Positions 63,102 to 64,000 of a stretch of 64,000 bases of DNA are shown one piece after another; positions within the stretch are counted from its first letter, which is position 1, and each line of letters opens with the position of its first letter. Under the pieces are notes generated by a model. That model had not been told where the DNA came from and ran no database searches. It saw only the letters and a list, made by a program, of their open reading frames with translations. The position numbers and the translations under genes were made by a program. This stretch comes from Neisseria canis (GTDB lineage: Bacteria; Pseudomonadota; Gammaproteobacteria; Burkholderiales; Neisseriaceae): positions 806,001 through 870,000 of the forward strand of contig NZ_LR134313.1 of assembly GCF_900636765.1 (NCBI RefSeq), written 5' to 3'.

Positions 63102-64000
63102 CTACAAAACGTATGTAGTTGTTAATCGCGGAATTGATTTTCCACTATCAATTATCCAACCTGTCCTAACTGTGGCAGTTTTTCCATTTGGACCAGTCAT
63201 TGGAATATCAACGGTATAACGTTGACCATGTTCATCACATTTGCCTAGAGTTGCAGGGTTTTCACAAACACCTTGTTGAATTTTCTCAATTAATTCATCT
63301 GCATTTGATTGATTAAATCCTAACGCGGATTGAAAAACTTTTGCTTTATTTCCACCGACTGGGTGTTCTGTATTCAAGGCATATCCTTTGATTTTTTTAG
63401 GGTCAATGACAGCTTTATCAGCATTTGGTAATGTGGATTTAGGACAAAGACCTAATGGGTCAATCCATATTTGAATATTGGGAGTTAGTCTGTATGAATT
63501 ATCTCCACCCAATAAGCCAATCGGATCCTGATTAACAAACCGTCCAACATCAGAATCGTAATACCGGAAGAAATTGTAATGCAGCCTGATTTCGCTGTCG
63601 CAATATTGGTTCTGCAACCTGAACGGCTGGTGCGCGCTTCCCGTTACGTTGGTTTCTTTAACCAGTTTGCCCCAAGCGTCGTATTCGCCGAACCAAAGCA
63701 GTTTACCGTTTTTATCGGTCATTTCACGCGGTATGCCGATTTGGTCGCAATGAAAGTAATTGATTTCCTGTTTGCTTTCGCTTTCCGTGTTTGTATAGTT
63801 GTGAATTTGCGCCAGCGGTTCGTAAGAATCTTGGTCTGTGTAGATGTAAGTATATAGGTCGTCTGAATGTGTTTCCTGCAACAAGTGGCTGCCGTCCCAA
63901 AGGAAGGCAATTTCACTATCTAAAATATCTTTGCCGTTTTCAGCTTTCAGACGGCCTTTGCTTACTCTTCTGTCTAACGCATCGTATTCAAATGTCCAAA
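63102..64000 (-). CDS. Rhs cassette 7: core end plus DUF6883-like tip, cut by the window
   Basis: Open to the window end; the 5' part lies beyond 64000. Core reads FEYDALDRRVSKGRLK, FLWDGSHLLQETHS, FVNQDPIGLLGG and WIDPLGLC. The ~110-residue tip (KKIKGYALNTEHPVGGNKAK, FQSALGFNQSNADELIEKI, GQRYTVDIPMTGPNGKTATV, PRLTTTYV) matches DUF6883. Whether this is the tip of a second full Rhs gene or another displaced cassette depends on the sequence to the right. Confidence 0.75.
   Translation of the reverse strand, partial: WTFEYDALDRRVSKGRLKAENGKDILDSEIAFLWDGSHLLQETHSDDLYTYIYTDQDSYEPLAQIHNYTNTESESKQEINYFHCDQIGIPREMTDKNGKLLWFGEYDAWGKLVKETNVTGSAHQPFRLQNQYCDSEIRLHYNFFRYYDSDVGRFVNQDPIGLLGGDNSYRLTPNIQIWIDPLGLCPKSTLPNADKAVIDPKKIKGYALNTEHPVGGNKAKVFQSALGFNQSNADELIEKIQQGVCENPATLGKCDEHGQRYTVDIPMTGPNGKTATVRTGWIIDSGKSIPRLTTTYVL

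Overview
The window is a chromosomal segment of a Neisseriaceae bacterium, most likely a Neisseria species outside the meningococcus/gonococcus group. The main clue is the 12-mer TGCCTGTCTGAA. It recurs as single copies and as inverted pairs after many genes, exactly as the neisserial DNA uptake sequence (DUS) does. This spelling is the 'TG-wad' DUS dialect described for N. wadsworthii; assigning the species is an inference from that. No rRNA, tRNA or CRISPR array was recognised.

Layout. Positions 1-9000 are housekeeping: a YeiH-type membrane protein (cut by the window edge), ruvC, a PPK2 kinase, mutS, pyk, a gamma-carbonic-anhydrase-like protein and argE. Positions 9283-10447 hold two dissimilar type IV pilin genes in tandem; the upstream one has a near-consensus sigma-54 promoter. 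Positions 11203-28664 are a complete-looking ABC-transporter (group 2/3) capsule locus, all on the minus strand. In transcription order it runs wecB, wecC, six glycosyltransferase or modification genes, kpsC/lipA, ctrA, ctrB, ctrC, ctrD. WecB and WecC would supply UDP-ManNAc and UDP-ManNAcA. KpsC adds Kdo to the lipid linker, and CtrA-D export the polymer. Four of the six biosynthetic proteins end in a similar ~100-residue module carrying an IGxFKY-type motif. An IS481-like element separates this locus from kdsA (Kdo-8-P synthase).

Positions 29820-46818 are mixed chromosomal genes: kdsA, two very small membrane or lipoprotein genes, mnmE, an orphan RTX protein, an M50 protease, an OafA-type acyltransferase, a YciO/Sua5 protein, a patatin-like lipoprotein, a Wzy-like polymerase, an RNase AM-type PHP phosphatase, small S4, Oxidored-like and PepSY proteins, and dnaE. 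A MITE-like inverted-repeat element lies at 37423-37561.

Positions 46925-64000 are accessory DNA. After an IS30-type pseudogene comes a minus-strand array of Rhs polymorphic-toxin cassettes. One Rhs gene has a PAAR-like N-terminus (58773 down to 56602) but is broken at its junction with its own HNH tip. Six more cassettes surround it. Each has the end of the Rhs core, a different C-terminal tip and an AT-rich putative immunity gene. Recognised tips are AHH nuclease, YwqJ-like deaminase, HNH nuclease, papain-fold and DUF6883; two tips are unrecognised. Five of the six extra cassettes lack a start codon or N-terminal region, and the sixth runs off the window, so they look like a reservoir of alternative toxin ends. 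The array carries many copies of a second DUS dialect (AGGCCGTCTGAA), partly mixed with the host dialect inside coding sequence, which points to import from an AG-DUS Neisseria. A broken IS1016-like element with an 8-bp target duplication separates the first toxin from its immunity gene.
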